From: Lentisphaeria bacterium
GTDB taxonomy: Bacteria > Verrucomicrobiota > Lentisphaeria > Victivallales > UBA1829
Assembly (NCBI GenBank): GCA_003526375.1
Contig: DPDG01000050.1
Location: 49,686 to 113,685, forward strand
Direction: 5' to 3'
DNA: 64,000 bases
A program made the translations under genes and the position numbers. The notes beneath the pieces were generated by a model, which was not told the DNA's origin, searched no databases, and saw only the letters and a program-made list of their open reading frames with translations. This document shows, piece after piece, positions 17,964-26,214 of the stretch. Position 1 is the first letter of the stretch. Each line of letters starts with the position of its first letter.

Positions 17964-18917
17964 ATGAGCGAAGAAACCATCAGCCAGCCCCGGCCGTTTC
18001 CGGATACCGTCCGGCGGCTTTGCGCGAAAAAGTTCGCACTGGCGTCTCTGATCCTCTGCCTGCTCTACCTCGGCGCCGCAATCTTTGCGGAAATTTATAC
18101 CGGATATTGTGAAGCGAAAGAGATTGAGCCGGTCTATCAGGTGCAGAACCACGCGGAACGTTTTCAGGCGCCATCCTGGAAGCATCCGCTCGGAACGGAC
18201 TACCTCGGGCGGGATGTGCTGCTCCGGGCGGTCTTCGCGGCAAAAACGGCGGTCAAAGTGGGAATCATCGCTTCAGTCATTTCGGCGGCGGTCGGGGTAT
18301 TTCTCGGGATCTGCGCCGGCTATTTCGGCGGCTGGATCGACGATGTTGTCGAATGGCTCTACAGCACATTCGCCTCCATGCCCTCGCTGCTGTTCATCCT
18401 CGCTTTCGCCCTGCTCGTATCGAAGGGATTCCTTTTCGGTCCGCTGGAAAAAGCGTTTGCGGCAACGGCGCATCTGCTGCGGACGGAACCCGGAATGCTG
18501 GCGGTCTATCTCGGAATCGGGCTGACCGGCTGGGTGTCGCTCTGCCGCGTGGTGCGCGCGGAGACCATGCGCCTGCGGGAACGCCAGTATGTGCTTGCGG
18601 CAAAAGCGCTCGGACAGACCAGTTTCAGGATTCTGTTCCGCCATATTCTCCCGAATCTCATGCATCTGGTAATCGTCTACTTCACGATGCGCTTCGCATT
18701 TGCGATCATGACGGAAGTGATCGTCAGCTACCTCGGGCTCGGCGTCCAGTTCGAGCCGAGCTGGGGCGTGATGATCGCGGACGGGCAGGAACGTCTATGG
18801 CGCGGTATCTGGTGGGAGGTCGGCGGTGCGACACTTTTCATGTTCATTCTGGTTCTTGCCCTGAACATCCTGGGTGACTCTCTCCGCGACGCCCTTGATC
18901 CGCGGCTTTCGGAGTAA
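17964..18917 (+). CDS. Peptide/nickel-type ABC transporter permease (OppC/DppC family)
   Basis: Inner-membrane subunit of an Opp/Dpp-type importer, 317 residues. After an N-terminal helix (about 27-48) comes the hallmark 'HPLGTDYLGRDVLLRAVFAA', then about five helices and the EAA-type loop 'AAKALGQTSFRILFRHILPNL', ending in 'LGDSLRDALDPRL'. All are typical of the OppC side. Its partners OppA, OppB and OppD are not adjacent; an OppF-like ATPase lies 4 kb downstream at 23051. It starts 6 bases after mnmG. Its last 123 bases overlap, tail to tail, an opposing small membrane-protein gene. Confidence 0.92.
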   Translation: MSEETISQPRPFPDTVRRLCAKKFALASLILCLLYLGAAIFAEIYTGYCEAKEIEPVYQVQNHAERFQAPSWKHPLGTDYLGRDVLLRAVFAAKTAVKVGIIASVISAAVGVFLGICAGYFGGWIDDVVEWLYSTFASMPSLLFILAFALLVSKGFLFGPLEKAFAATAHLLRTEPGMLAVYLGIGLTGWVSLCRVVRAETMRLRERQYVLAAKALGQTSFRILFRHILPNLMHLVIVYFTMRFAFAIMTEVIVSYLGLGVQFEPSWGVMIADGQERLWRGIWWEVGGATLFMFILVLALNILGDSLRDALDPRLSE

Positions 18918-19262
18918 CAGCCTTTCCTCTCCTGTCAGCAGCCTGACAATCCGCGAACACAGATAGCCGATCATTGTCTGTGAGGCAAGAAAGAGAAAGC
19001 AGACGAACTCCTCCGAACCCCGCAAATCCCGAATGGCAATACAAAGCAGTTTATACATGCAGAATGAAAGAATGTACCCCGGCAGCATCAACCATCCCAT
19101 GATGATGGAAATCGGAACATCCGCACCATGAGCGGTATGCAAGATGCTTCTCATCGGCACATGCCGGCTGAGATACCAGTAGACACATCCGAGCAGCGGG
19201 AAAAAGAGAAAAACAAGACGGTATATCTTTATTTCCTTTTTCATCAGATTCTGAAACATCAT
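18795..19262 (-). CDS. Small membrane protein of unknown function, overlapping oppC-like gene
   Basis: A 155-residue frame with three or so hydrophobic segments (about residues 15-32, 50-73 and 84-106) and a basic, polar C terminus. A strong GGAGGG ribosome site stands just before tandem ATG codons at 19262/19259, which is why I accept it. The last 40 or so codons lie antisense to the 3' end of the permease gene, so that part of the protein may not be conserved. I do not recognise the family. Confidence 0.5.
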   Translation of the reverse strand: MMFQNLMKKEIKIYRLVFLFFPLLGCVYWYLSRHVPMRSILHTAHGADVPISIIMGWLMLPGYILSFCMYKLLCIAIRDLRGSEEFVCFLFLASQTMIGYLCSRIVRLLTGEERLLLRKPRIKGVAERVTQDVQGKNQNEHEKCRTADLPPDTAP

Positions 19263-19522
19263 GATGATTCCCTCCTCTCATTTTTTATGATACCATATCG
19301 TCGTTTCATGAAAAAATCAAATAAAACAGGAAGTCAATCTTTGCGGTTCCATGGATTCTTGAAATCATATTTTCCATTCCGGTTTGTTCCTTTTTCAAGT
19401 TCTTCCCGTCCTTCCGGTTCCTTTCCCGTCACACTGTATGGAAAAATACTTAAAAAAAACGAAATATTGTTGAATTTCCGCTTTCATTTTTCTTACAATG
19501 GATTATTGTTTCAAATTAGAAG

Positions 19523-19562
19523 GGTCACACGTGCGAAACAGAACGGTTTCATACGTGAGACG
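19523..19562. repeat. Imperfect inverted repeat with TCACACGT / ACGTGAGA arms
   Basis: The arms 19523-19539 and 19546-19562 pair at about 13 of 17 positions around a short centre. The left word TCACACGT recurs at 19598-19605, again followed by a partly complementary TCGTGA at 19620-19625. It could be a regulator binding site or RNA hairpins; the sequence alone does not decide. Confidence 0.4.
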
Positions 19563-19599
19563 TTAATATATACATAGAATAATTAGGCGAACACGGATC

Positions 19600-19771
19600 A
19601 CACGTTTGACCTGAAAGTCTCGTGATTTATGGTAATATTTGCAGTAACAGAAAAATATGCGAAAGATTCCAATGCATCGGCAGGGATGTTTTGTCCTCCC
19701 GGCTGTATGGGAGTCGCACATACGCTTCAAAGCAAAATTGAGGGCGCGGCGGTCTCATCCGCCGGTTTTTT
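19600..19771 (+). ncRNA. Candidate small RNA ending at an orphan terminator
   Basis: An untranslated segment ends in a strong intrinsic terminator and contains a GTATG/CATAC hairpin (19705-19723). The 5' end is not defined; 19600 is only a guess based on typical sRNA length. 6S RNA is encoded just before the 5-formyl-THF cyclo-ligase gene in gammaproteobacteria, and such a gene follows here, but I cannot fold this into a convincing 6S structure. Confidence 0.3.
19747..19771 (+). terminator. Intrinsic terminator without an upstream gene
   Basis: CGGCGG (19747-19752) and CCGCCG (19759-19764) form a perfect stem with a 6-base loop, followed by G and six T. No plus-strand gene ends nearby; oppC stops 830 bases earlier with an opposing gene in between. 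The terminator therefore suggests a short non-coding transcript. Confidence 0.8.
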
Positions 19772-19876
19772 CTTTATGAAAATGTAATAGATCAGGCAAC
19801 AGGCTTTCAGGACATGCGGTTTTTCCGTTCCGCTTCATGGCACGGTACAACCAGATGAAGCAGTTTTATTTTGAAA

Positions 19877-20049
19877 CAGCCGGCAGAACGGCGGGGAGAT
19901 TTTTTCTTTCAGGGAAATCTTCCGTATTTCCGTCTGCCCGGTTTCATGTCAATACTCCTCCTTCCGGCTTATGCCGAATCCATGTATCAACCCCAGGCGA
20001 CACCTGCGGGGAACGTGTATTCTCACGCGCCCTGCCCCTGCTGCCGCTG
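19877..20049 (+). ncRNA. Candidate structured leader or ncRNA upstream of cyclo-ligase gene
   Basis: A long-range stem pairs 19877-19886 (CAG, then CGGCAG) with CTGCCGCTG at 20041-20049 and continues as GGGG/CCCC (19893-19896, 20035-20038). Inside lie four local hairpins: AGATTT/AAATCT (19897-19920), CGGC-TTAT-GCCG (19965-19976), CCCCAGG/CCTGCGGGG (19991-20011) and CGTG/CACG (near 20014-20027). It ends 23 bases before the ATG of the folate gene. It could be a cis-regulatory RNA or an independent RNA. The pairing was found by eye only. Confidence 0.35.
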
Positions 20050-20072
20050 CTCTCTCAGGGAACAGATTGAAA

Positions 20073-20657
20073 ATGACAGTGTCGAAACAGTCTGACAAGA
20101 AATCTTTGCGGAGGGAAAAGCTGCTCTTGAGGAAGAGTATGGCTCCCGATGCCAGATATGCTGCCGATGCCGCCATTCTGAAAAACCTGGAGTCTCTGCC
20201 GGAATTCGCGGAGGCTCCTGTGATCGCCGCTTATGCAAGCGACGGAACCGAGCCGGATCTGATGCCGCTGCTCAGACGTGCCGCAGGAACGGGCAAAACC
20301 ATCTGCCTGCCCCGGTGGCTCAACGATTCCAATTACGAAATGGCTGTGCTCGACGGAGATTTCAAAACGGTCAGCGGCAAATGGAACATGCCGGAACCGC
20401 CTCCTGATGCACCGCCGGCTGAAACACAACTGCTGGAACGGGCGCTCTGGCTCGTGCCGGGGGTGGCGTTCGATGAAAACTGCGCCAGACTCGGACGCGG
20501 CAAGGGGATCTATGACAGGCTCCTCGCCGGAACAAAAGGAGTGTCCGCAGGGGTCTTTTACGACTGCCAGCAGACTGCCGGGCTGCCGACCGAACCGCAT
20601 GACCGTCCGCTGGACATCGTCGTGACGGAATCACAGGTCCGCCGCCGGAAACAATGA
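20073..20657 (+). CDS. 5-formyltetrahydrofolate cyclo-ligase family protein
   Basis: A 194-residue enzyme of the 5-FCL/YgfA family, which uses ATP to turn 5-formyl-THF into 5,10-methenyl-THF. The expected pieces are an N-terminal basic helix ('KKSLRREKLLLRKSM'), 'VIAAYASDGTEPD', a 'LVPGVAFDENCARLGRGKGIYDRLL' nucleotide-binding loop with the typical LGxGxGYYD-like form, and a late 'DIVVTE'. ATG 20073 is chosen because the Met begins the family-like basic helix; the frame is open further upstream, where the sequence is not protein-like. The ribosome site is weak. It is followed closely by rny. Confidence 0.88.
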   Translation: MTVSKQSDKKSLRREKLLLRKSMAPDARYAADAAILKNLESLPEFAEAPVIAAYASDGTEPDLMPLLRRAAGTGKTICLPRWLNDSNYEMAVLDGDFKTVSGKWNMPEPPPDAPPAETQLLERALWLVPGVAFDENCARLGRGKGIYDRLLAGTKGVSAGVFYDCQQTAGLPTEPHDRPLDIVVTESQVRRRKQ

Positions 20658-20688
20658 ACAATAAAAAGATTGAGGGAAAGGAATAACG

Positions 20689-22230
20689 ATGATCTACGGA
20701 ATTGCCGCTGTGGCGGGTCTGATTATCGGTTTCATCCTCCACGTTGTATTTGTCAAAGTGGCAGGGTCGAAATCCATGAATGCCGCCAATAAATTTAAAA
20801 ACGATGCCGAGCGCGAAGCGGAAAGGCTCCTCCGGGAAGCCCGTGTGACAGCCAAGAGCGACGTGCTCAAGATCAAGGAAGAATTTGAAAATGAAATGAA
20901 GGAGCGCAGACGCGAGATCCAGTCCTCCGAACGCAGGCTCGCGCAGAAAGAGGAAAATCTCGACAGAAAAGCCGATTCTTTTGAAGCCAAAGTCAAAAAC
21001 GTCGAACGCAAGGAACGTGACATCGATGCATTGAAGGAACGCCTCTCCGCCCGCGAAGACGACATGAAAAAGGCGATTGCGCGCCAGATTGACGAACTCG
21101 AACGCATTACCGAACTTGACCGCGAAAGCGCCAAGACGCTTCTGCTGGAAAAACTCAAAGGCGAAGTCGAAAACGAGTGCGGCATCCTCATCCGCAACAT
21201 CGTCGACGAAGCCAAACAGAAAGCGGAACGCGAGTCGCAGCGTCTGCTGGTTCATGCAATCCAGCGCTATGCCGGCGAATGCACCTATGAACGCACCACC
21301 GCCACGATTCCGCTGCCCAGCGATGAAATGAAGGGACGCATCATCGGACGCGAGGGACGCAATATCCGCGCTCTGGAAGCCGCCACGGGCGTCAACATCC
21401 TGATCGACGATACGCCGGAAGCGGTCGTCATTTCCTGCTTTGACCCGATCCGCAAGGAAATCGCGCGCCGTCTGCTGGAAAAACTCATTTCCGACGGGCG
21501 CATTCACCCGACCCGCATTGAGGAACTCATCAAAAAGATCCGCAAGGAGATTGATGAAGAGGTCTTCGACGCCGGAGAAAAAGCGGTTCTCGACTGCGGC
21601 GTTCAGGGGGTGCCGAAACAGATCATCACCCTGCTCGGCAGACTCCAGTTCCGTTTCAGCTTCTCGCAGAACGTGCTCAAACACTCCATCGAAACCGCCG
21701 CGTTCATGGGCACCATCGCCGCGGAACTCGGGCTTGACGAACAGAAAGCGCGCAGGATCGGTCTTTTCCACGATATCGGAAAAGCCGTCGACCATGAAAT
21801 CGAAGGCACCCATGCCGCAATCGGCGCGGACATTCTCCGCAAGCACAATGAAGCCAAAGACGTCATCAATGCGGTTGCAGCGCACCATGAAGAAGTGGAA
21901 GGAACCTCGATTTATGCGGTCCTTGCCAATGCCTGCGATGCTCTCAGCGCCTCGCGCCCCGGCGCCAGAAGCGAAACGACAGAGTTGTATCTCAAACGTC
22001 TTGAACAGCTTGAAAATATCGCCAATGAGTTCACCGGCGTGGAATCCTGCTTTGCACTTCAGGCAGGCAGAGAGATCCGCGTAGTGGTTCAGCCGGAGAA
22101 GATTTCCGAGGCGCAGGCGCAGGTGCTCAGCCGCGACATCTGCGGACGGATCGAAAAAGAGATGAACTATCCGGGACAGATCAAGGTCACGGTGATCCGC
22201 GAAACCCGTTCCGTGGATTACGCGAAATAA
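20689..22230 (+). CDS. rny: Ribonuclease Y
   Basis: Membrane-anchored endoribonuclease that initiates mRNA decay, 513 residues, a normal length. An N-terminal membrane helix (1-22) is followed by a long charged coiled coil (about 30-190), a KH RNA-binding domain with 'GRIIGREGRN' (216-225) and an HD phosphodiesterase domain with 'LFHDIGK' (His361, Asp362). The C terminus 'YPGQIKVTVIRETRSVDYAK' is a family hallmark. An AAAGGAA ribosome site precedes the ATG. It lies between the folate enzyme and an HD protein, all on the plus strand. Confidence 0.96.
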   Translation: MIYGIAAVAGLIIGFILHVVFVKVAGSKSMNAANKFKNDAEREAERLLREARVTAKSDVLKIKEEFENEMKERRREIQSSERRLAQKEENLDRKADSFEAKVKNVERKERDIDALKERLSAREDDMKKAIARQIDELERITELDRESAKTLLLEKLKGEVENECGILIRNIVDEAKQKAERESQRLLVHAIQRYAGECTYERTTATIPLPSDEMKGRIIGREGRNIRALEAATGVNILIDDTPEAVVISCFDPIRKEIARRLLEKLISDGRIHPTRIEELIKKIRKEIDEEVFDAGEKAVLDCGVQGVPKQIITLLGRLQFRFSFSQNVLKHSIETAAFMGTIAAELGLDEQKARRIGLFHDIGKAVDHEIEGTHAAIGADILRKHNEAKDVINAVAAHHEEVEGTSIYAVLANACDALSASRPGARSETTELYLKRLEQLENIANEFTGVESCFALQAGREIRVVVQPEKISEAQAQVLSRDICGRIEKEMNYPGQIKVTVIRETRSVDYAK

Positions 22231-22249
22231 CAATGCCGGAGACAGTCGG

Positions 22250-23047
22250 ATGAGCAATGCGGATTTCGATGCCCTGAAAAACCGGTTCCGGGAGTATGCG
22301 GTCTCGTTCGCAGACTCTCCGGGCAAGGTTCCGCAGGCGATGCAGCTCAAGATCGGGCATACGTTCGATGTGTGTTCGATCACCGACTATATCACGGAAA
22401 AGGAACGCTCCGTGTTCGATGCGCGCGGCAGGTATCTTGCCCGTCTCGCGGCGCTGTTTCACGACGTATCCCGCTTCAAACAATACAGAGAGTTCCAGAC
22501 GTTCCGCGACGCCGATTCATTCGACCACGGAGAAATGAGCGCGGAAATTTTTCTGCACGACTTTCCAATGGAAAATCTTGCGCAGGAGGAGACACGCCTG
22601 ATTGCGGCGGCGGTCCGCTTCCATAACAAAAGAGTGCTGCCGCCGGACCTCCCGCCGGAGATTCTGCCGTTCGCGGAACTGGTGCGGGATGCGGACAAGC
22701 TTTCCATCATCAAGATCATCAACAACTTCCTCGCGACTCCTGCGGAGTATCAGGAGGCGGCTGTCAAGATCGGCATGGAGGAAACTCCCGGTTTTACGGA
22801 GGAGCTTGCACGTGAGGCAATCGCGGGAAGACAGATTGCGCACTCCGACATGCGGAACCTGAACGATTTCAAACTGTCTATCTTCGCGTGGGCGCAGGAC
22901 ATCAATTTTTCCGCCGCGGCGGAATATATTCTGGAGAAACGTCTTTATGAAACGCTCCGGACTTTTCTGCCGGACGACCGCCTGATGGATGAACTGCTGG
23001 CAGTCAGCCTTGCACGCCTGAATCAGAAAGCGCAAAAGAAGGATTGA
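22250..23047 (+). CDS. HD-domain phosphohydrolase
   Basis: A 265-residue cytoplasmic protein with the HD metal-binding pattern: 'GHTFDVCSI' (first His), 'LAALFHDVSRF' (HD pair), 'SFDHGEMSA' and 'LVRDADKLSII' (late Asp). HD proteins of this kind hydrolyse phosphodiester or phosphomonoester bonds of nucleotides; the substrate is not evident. A GGAGA ribosome site precedes the ATG, 19 bases after rny. It is in the same run as rny and an OppF-like gene. Confidence 0.85.
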   Translation: MSNADFDALKNRFREYAVSFADSPGKVPQAMQLKIGHTFDVCSITDYITEKERSVFDARGRYLARLAALFHDVSRFKQYREFQTFRDADSFDHGEMSAEIFLHDFPMENLAQEETRLIAAAVRFHNKRVLPPDLPPEILPFAELVRDADKLSIIKIINNFLATPAEYQEAAVKIGMEETPGFTEELAREAIAGRQIAHSDMRNLNDFKLSIFAWAQDINFSAAAEYILEKRLYETLRTFLPDDRLMDELLAVSLARLNQKAQKKD

Positions 23048-23050
23048 CAT

Positions 23051-24034
23051 ATGTCCCTGCTTCATGTGGAACATCTGAAAAAATACTATCCGGTTCCCTC
23101 GCCGCTGTTCGCCCCCAGACGTTGCGTCAAGGCGGTTGACGATGTTTCATTCGAGTTGAATGTCGGGGAAACGCTCGGACTGGTCGGAGAAAGCGGATGC
23201 GGCAAAAGCACGATGGCGCGTCTGCTGATGCGCCTCGAACCCCCGACGGATGGTTCCATTCTGCTGAACGGGATGGATCTCTGCGCGGTCAAAGGCGAGA
23301 AGCTGCGCCGGATGCGGGGGAATTTCCAGATGATCTTTCAGGACCCCTACGGTTCGCTGAACCCGCGCATGAGCGTCTATTCCACGATTGAGGAGGCGTT
23401 GAAGCTCCATACGAAGCTGAATCCGAAAGAACGCGCGGAACGCATTTCCGAACTGCTTTCGCTGGTCGGCTTGAAACCGGAATATGCAAGAAGATATCCG
23501 CATCAGTTCAGCGGCGGGCAGCGCCAGAGAATCGGGATTGCGCGCGCGCTGGCGGTTGATCCGCAGTTTATTGTGGCGGACGAACCGGTTTCCGCACTGG
23601 ATGTCAGTGTCCAGTCCCAGATCGTGAATCTGCTCCAGGACATTCAGAAACAGACGCAGGTCGCGTTTCTGTTCATCGCCCATGACCTTGCGGTCGTGGA
23701 ACATATCAGCCACAGGATCATGGTGATGTATCTGGGCAAGCTGGCGGAAACGGGACCGGCGCGGGAATTGTGCTCGAAACCGGCGCATCCTTATACAAAA
23801 GCACTGCTCTCCTCGGTGCCGTCGCTTGACCCGAAACACAAAATCGGCAGAATCGTATTGAAAGGGGATGTCCCCTCCCCGCTCGACCCGCCGAAAGGGT
23901 GCCGTTTTCATCCCCGCTGCCCCATGAAGCAGCCGATCTGCGAGGCGGAGGCGCCGATTCTGCGGCAGGTTCCCGGCGCATCCTGCGGACACTGCAGCGC
24001 CTGTCATTTCGCGGAAAAAGTCGCCTCGCTTTGA
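23051..24034 (+). CDS. Oligopeptide/dipeptide ABC transporter ATP-binding protein (OppF/DppF type)
   Basis: ATPase subunit of a peptide-type importer, 327 residues. It has Walker A 'GESGCGKST', Q-loop 'MIFQDPYGSLNPRM', signature 'FSGGQRQRIGIARAL', Walker B 'FIVADEPVSALD' and switch His 'FIAHDLAVV'. It also carries the C-terminal oligopeptide/dipeptide extension with clustered cysteines ('GCRFHPRCPMKQPIC'), which marks the OppD/F subgroup. It is 3 bases after the HD gene. Its likely permease partner at 17964 is separated by unrelated genes, and other subunits are not in the window. Confidence 0.93.
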   Translation: MSLLHVEHLKKYYPVPSPLFAPRRCVKAVDDVSFELNVGETLGLVGESGCGKSTMARLLMRLEPPTDGSILLNGMDLCAVKGEKLRRMRGNFQMIFQDPYGSLNPRMSVYSTIEEALKLHTKLNPKERAERISELLSLVGLKPEYARRYPHQFSGGQRQRIGIARALAVDPQFIVADEPVSALDVSVQSQIVNLLQDIQKQTQVAFLFIAHDLAVVEHISHRIMVMYLGKLAETGPARELCSKPAHPYTKALLSSVPSLDPKHKIGRIVLKGDVPSPLDPPKGCRFHPRCPMKQPICEAEAPILRQVPGASCGHCSACHFAEKVASL

Positions 24035-24343
24035 TCTGCCCGGGTTGTCCAGGCATAAGAAGGAAACGAAAAAGCCCGGTCACACTGAAATCAGGAACGG
24101 AGATCGTTTTCCCCTGCAATGGCAGGCATACGAAAAAAATGGATTTTTTTCCGAGCTCGCATTTAACTCCATGTCAAATAAAAACTTAGGCCTTCGCATT
24201 TTTTCTGCTAAACACTTTTACTAAACAGGTTGCAGAAAAAAGTCCGCTTTCTTTTTCATGAAAAAAGAGGTAAATTACCGCTTCTGATCCGCTTTCCGAA
24301 ACAGGGATCATGTTCTGCAACAGAAGAACGGAGGTTGAACCAT
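24035..24343. other. Intergenic region upstream of glmS
   Basis: There is no coding sequence here. The main element is an inverted repeat TTTTTTCTGC (24199-24208) and GCAGAAAAAA (24232-24241), with a 23-base spacer. I looked for the conserved core of a glmS self-cleaving ribozyme and did not see it. Confidence 0.55.
24199..24241. repeat. 10-bp perfect inverted repeat upstream of glmS
   Basis: The arms are TTTTTTCTGC and GCAGAAAAAA, about 100 bases before the glmS start codon. It may be an operator or part of a leader hairpin; it is not followed by a T run, so it is unlikely to be a simple terminator. Confidence 0.5.
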
Positions 24344-26182
24344 ATGTGTGGAATCGTTGCTTATACCGGTATGCGGCCCGCCGCAAGAGTCCTGATCGAC
24401 GGCTTGAAACGACTTGAATACAGGGGATACGATTCCTCCGGCATTGCCGTATGCTCCGGCAGTGATGTGCAGTGCGTGAAAAGCATCGGCAAGGTGAAAA
24501 CGCTGGAGGATACCGTCCGCAATTCCGTTCCGGAGCTCCTCGACGCGACAGGATGCGGCATTGCGCACACCCGCTGGGCGACTCACGGAGAGCCCTCGGA
24601 CATCAATGCACATCCGCATTGTGATTCCAAAGGAGAGTTTTATATCGTCCATAACGGCATCATTGACAATTACCAGGCACTGCGGAAACGTCTTGAAGAA
24701 CAGGGATGCGTCTTCCGTTCCTCCACGGACAGCGAGGTCATCGCACACCTGATCGCAAAACTCTATCAGGGGGATCTGGTGCAGGCGGTCGCGGCGGCAG
24801 TCCGCAAACTCTCCGGGACTTACGGAATTGCGGTCGTCAGCTCCCGTCATCCGGGAATGATTGCAGCGGCGCGCAAAGGCAGCCCGCTGGTGATCGGACT
24901 CGGGACAAACGAAAACATCGCGGCAAGCGACCTTGCCGCAATCCTGCCATACACACGGCAGGTCATGTATCTGAATGACGGAGACATCGCCGCAATCACT
25001 GCGGACACGGTGGAAGTCCGCAATATCGAAAACGTGCCTCTGGAGCGTGAAGTCACACGAATTGAATGGGATGCGGACGCCGTGGAAAAAGGCAGTTATC
25101 CGCACTTCATGCTCAAGGAGATTTTTGAACAGCCGGAGACGATCGAAAATGCAATCCGGGGACGGCTGGACCATGAAATGAAAAGCGCCATTCTCTCCGG
25201 TTTGAACCTGACACCCCGTGAATCAGCGCAGATCAGCCGGATCGTAATCGCCGGATGCGGCAGCAGTATGCACGCGGGGCTTGTGGGGGAATATTTCTTC
25301 GAAGACATCGCAGGGATTCCCGCGGAAGTCGAACAGGCGGCGGAATTCCGTTACCGCAACCCGATCATCGAACCTCATACCCTGGTGCTTCCGATCAGCC
25401 AGTCCGGGGAAACCGCCGATACGATTGCCGCTGTACGCGAAGCAACCGCCAAAGGGGCAATCGTGGCGGCGCTCTGCAATGTCGTCGGTTCAACCGTTGC
25501 ACGCGAGGCGGGGCGCGGCGTTTATCTTCACGCAGGTCCGGAAATCAGTGTCGCTTCGACCAAGGCTTTCACCAGCCAGGTGACAGTCCTTCTTCTGCTC
25601 GCCCTGATGCTCGGACGGAACCGGCGCATGGATCGAACCGACGGGGCGCGCCTGATCTCCGAGATCGAAGCGCTGCCCGACATGATCCGCAAGGTTCTGG
25701 AACAGGCGCCCCGGATCAGGGAAATCGCCGGGCGTTATGCAAAATACAATGATTTCTTCTTCATCGGCAGGGGCTGTCTGTATCCGGCGGCTTTGGAAGG
25801 TGCGCTCAAACTCAAGGAAATCTCCTATGTCCATGCGGAAGGCTACCACGCCGCCGAACTCAAACACGGACCCATCGCGCTTCTTGATGAGAACCATCCG
25901 GTCATTGCACTGGCAAACGATATTCCGGGAAAGGACAAAATGCTTGGAAATATACAGGAATGCAGGGCGCGCAAAGCTCCGGTAATTGCGGTCGTCACCG
26001 AAGGCGATGGAGAAGCGGACGCGATTGCCGGAGACGTCATCAGGGTGCCGGGGTGCTCACGCTTCGCGGCGGCTCTGCCGACAGTCGTCGCTCTGCAGCT
26101 CCTGGCTTATTATATTGCCGTTGCACGCGGCTGCGAAATCGACCAGCCGCGCAATCTGGCAAAAAGCGTAACGGTGGAATGA
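24344..26182 (+). CDS. glmS: Glutamine-fructose-6-phosphate aminotransferase (isomerising)
   Basis: Makes glucosamine-6-phosphate for peptidoglycan and lipid A from fructose-6-phosphate and glutamine. The start at 24344 makes Cys2 the N-terminal nucleophile ('MCGIVAYTG') and has a GGAGG ribosome site; the longer frame from 24230 is rejected. The class II glutaminase domain (to about 225: 'RGYDSSG', 'WATHGEPSD', 'HNGIIDNY') is followed by two SIS sugar-isomerase domains ('PISQSGETADT', 'FFIGRGCLYPAALEGALKLKE') and the invariant C terminus 'QPRNLAKSVTVE'. The protein is 612 residues, the usual length. Confidence 0.97.
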   Translation: MCGIVAYTGMRPAARVLIDGLKRLEYRGYDSSGIAVCSGSDVQCVKSIGKVKTLEDTVRNSVPELLDATGCGIAHTRWATHGEPSDINAHPHCDSKGEFYIVHNGIIDNYQALRKRLEEQGCVFRSSTDSEVIAHLIAKLYQGDLVQAVAAAVRKLSGTYGIAVVSSRHPGMIAAARKGSPLVIGLGTNENIAASDLAAILPYTRQVMYLNDGDIAAITADTVEVRNIENVPLEREVTRIEWDADAVEKGSYPHFMLKEIFEQPETIENAIRGRLDHEMKSAILSGLNLTPRESAQISRIVIAGCGSSMHAGLVGEYFFEDIAGIPAEVEQAAEFRYRNPIIEPHTLVLPISQSGETADTIAAVREATAKGAIVAALCNVVGSTVAREAGRGVYLHAGPEISVASTKAFTSQVTVLLLLALMLGRNRRMDRTDGARLISEIEALPDMIRKVLEQAPRIREIAGRYAKYNDFFFIGRGCLYPAALEGALKLKEISYVHAEGYHAAELKHGPIALLDENHPVIALANDIPGKDKMLGNIQECRARKAPVIAVVTEGDGEADAIAGDVIRVPGCSRFAAALPTVVALQLLAYYIAVARGCEIDQPRNLAKSVTVE

Positions 26183-26214
26183 GCGGCAGTTTTGCGGGGA
26201 AATCCGCGCACGGT

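Larger units (their letters stand above)
19263..20072. other. Gene-poor 810-base stretch with structured elements
   Basis: No convincing coding sequence is seen here on either strand. The first part (to about 19580) is AT-rich. It holds an imperfect inverted repeat at 19523-19562, a repeated TCACACGT word (19525, 19598), a strong plus-strand terminator at 19747-19771, and a foldable segment at 19877-20049 just before the cyclo-ligase gene. Details are given in the separate entries. Confidence 0.6.

Noticed and set aside
19600..20049. 6S RNA upstream of the cyclo-ligase gene
   Set aside because: The position fits the gammaproteobacterial arrangement, but I could not build the long central-bubble hairpin of 6S RNA from either segment, so I only call unnamed RNA candidates.
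20371..22383. A 670-residue minus-strand frame
   Set aside because: It lies antisense to RNase Y and the cyclo-ligase gene; the composition is Phe/Arg/Asp-rich and shows no family motif.
24035..24343. Possible glmS ribozyme or amino-sugar riboswitch before glmS
   Set aside because: I could not find the conserved ribozyme core or its cleavage-site context; only an inverted repeat is present.
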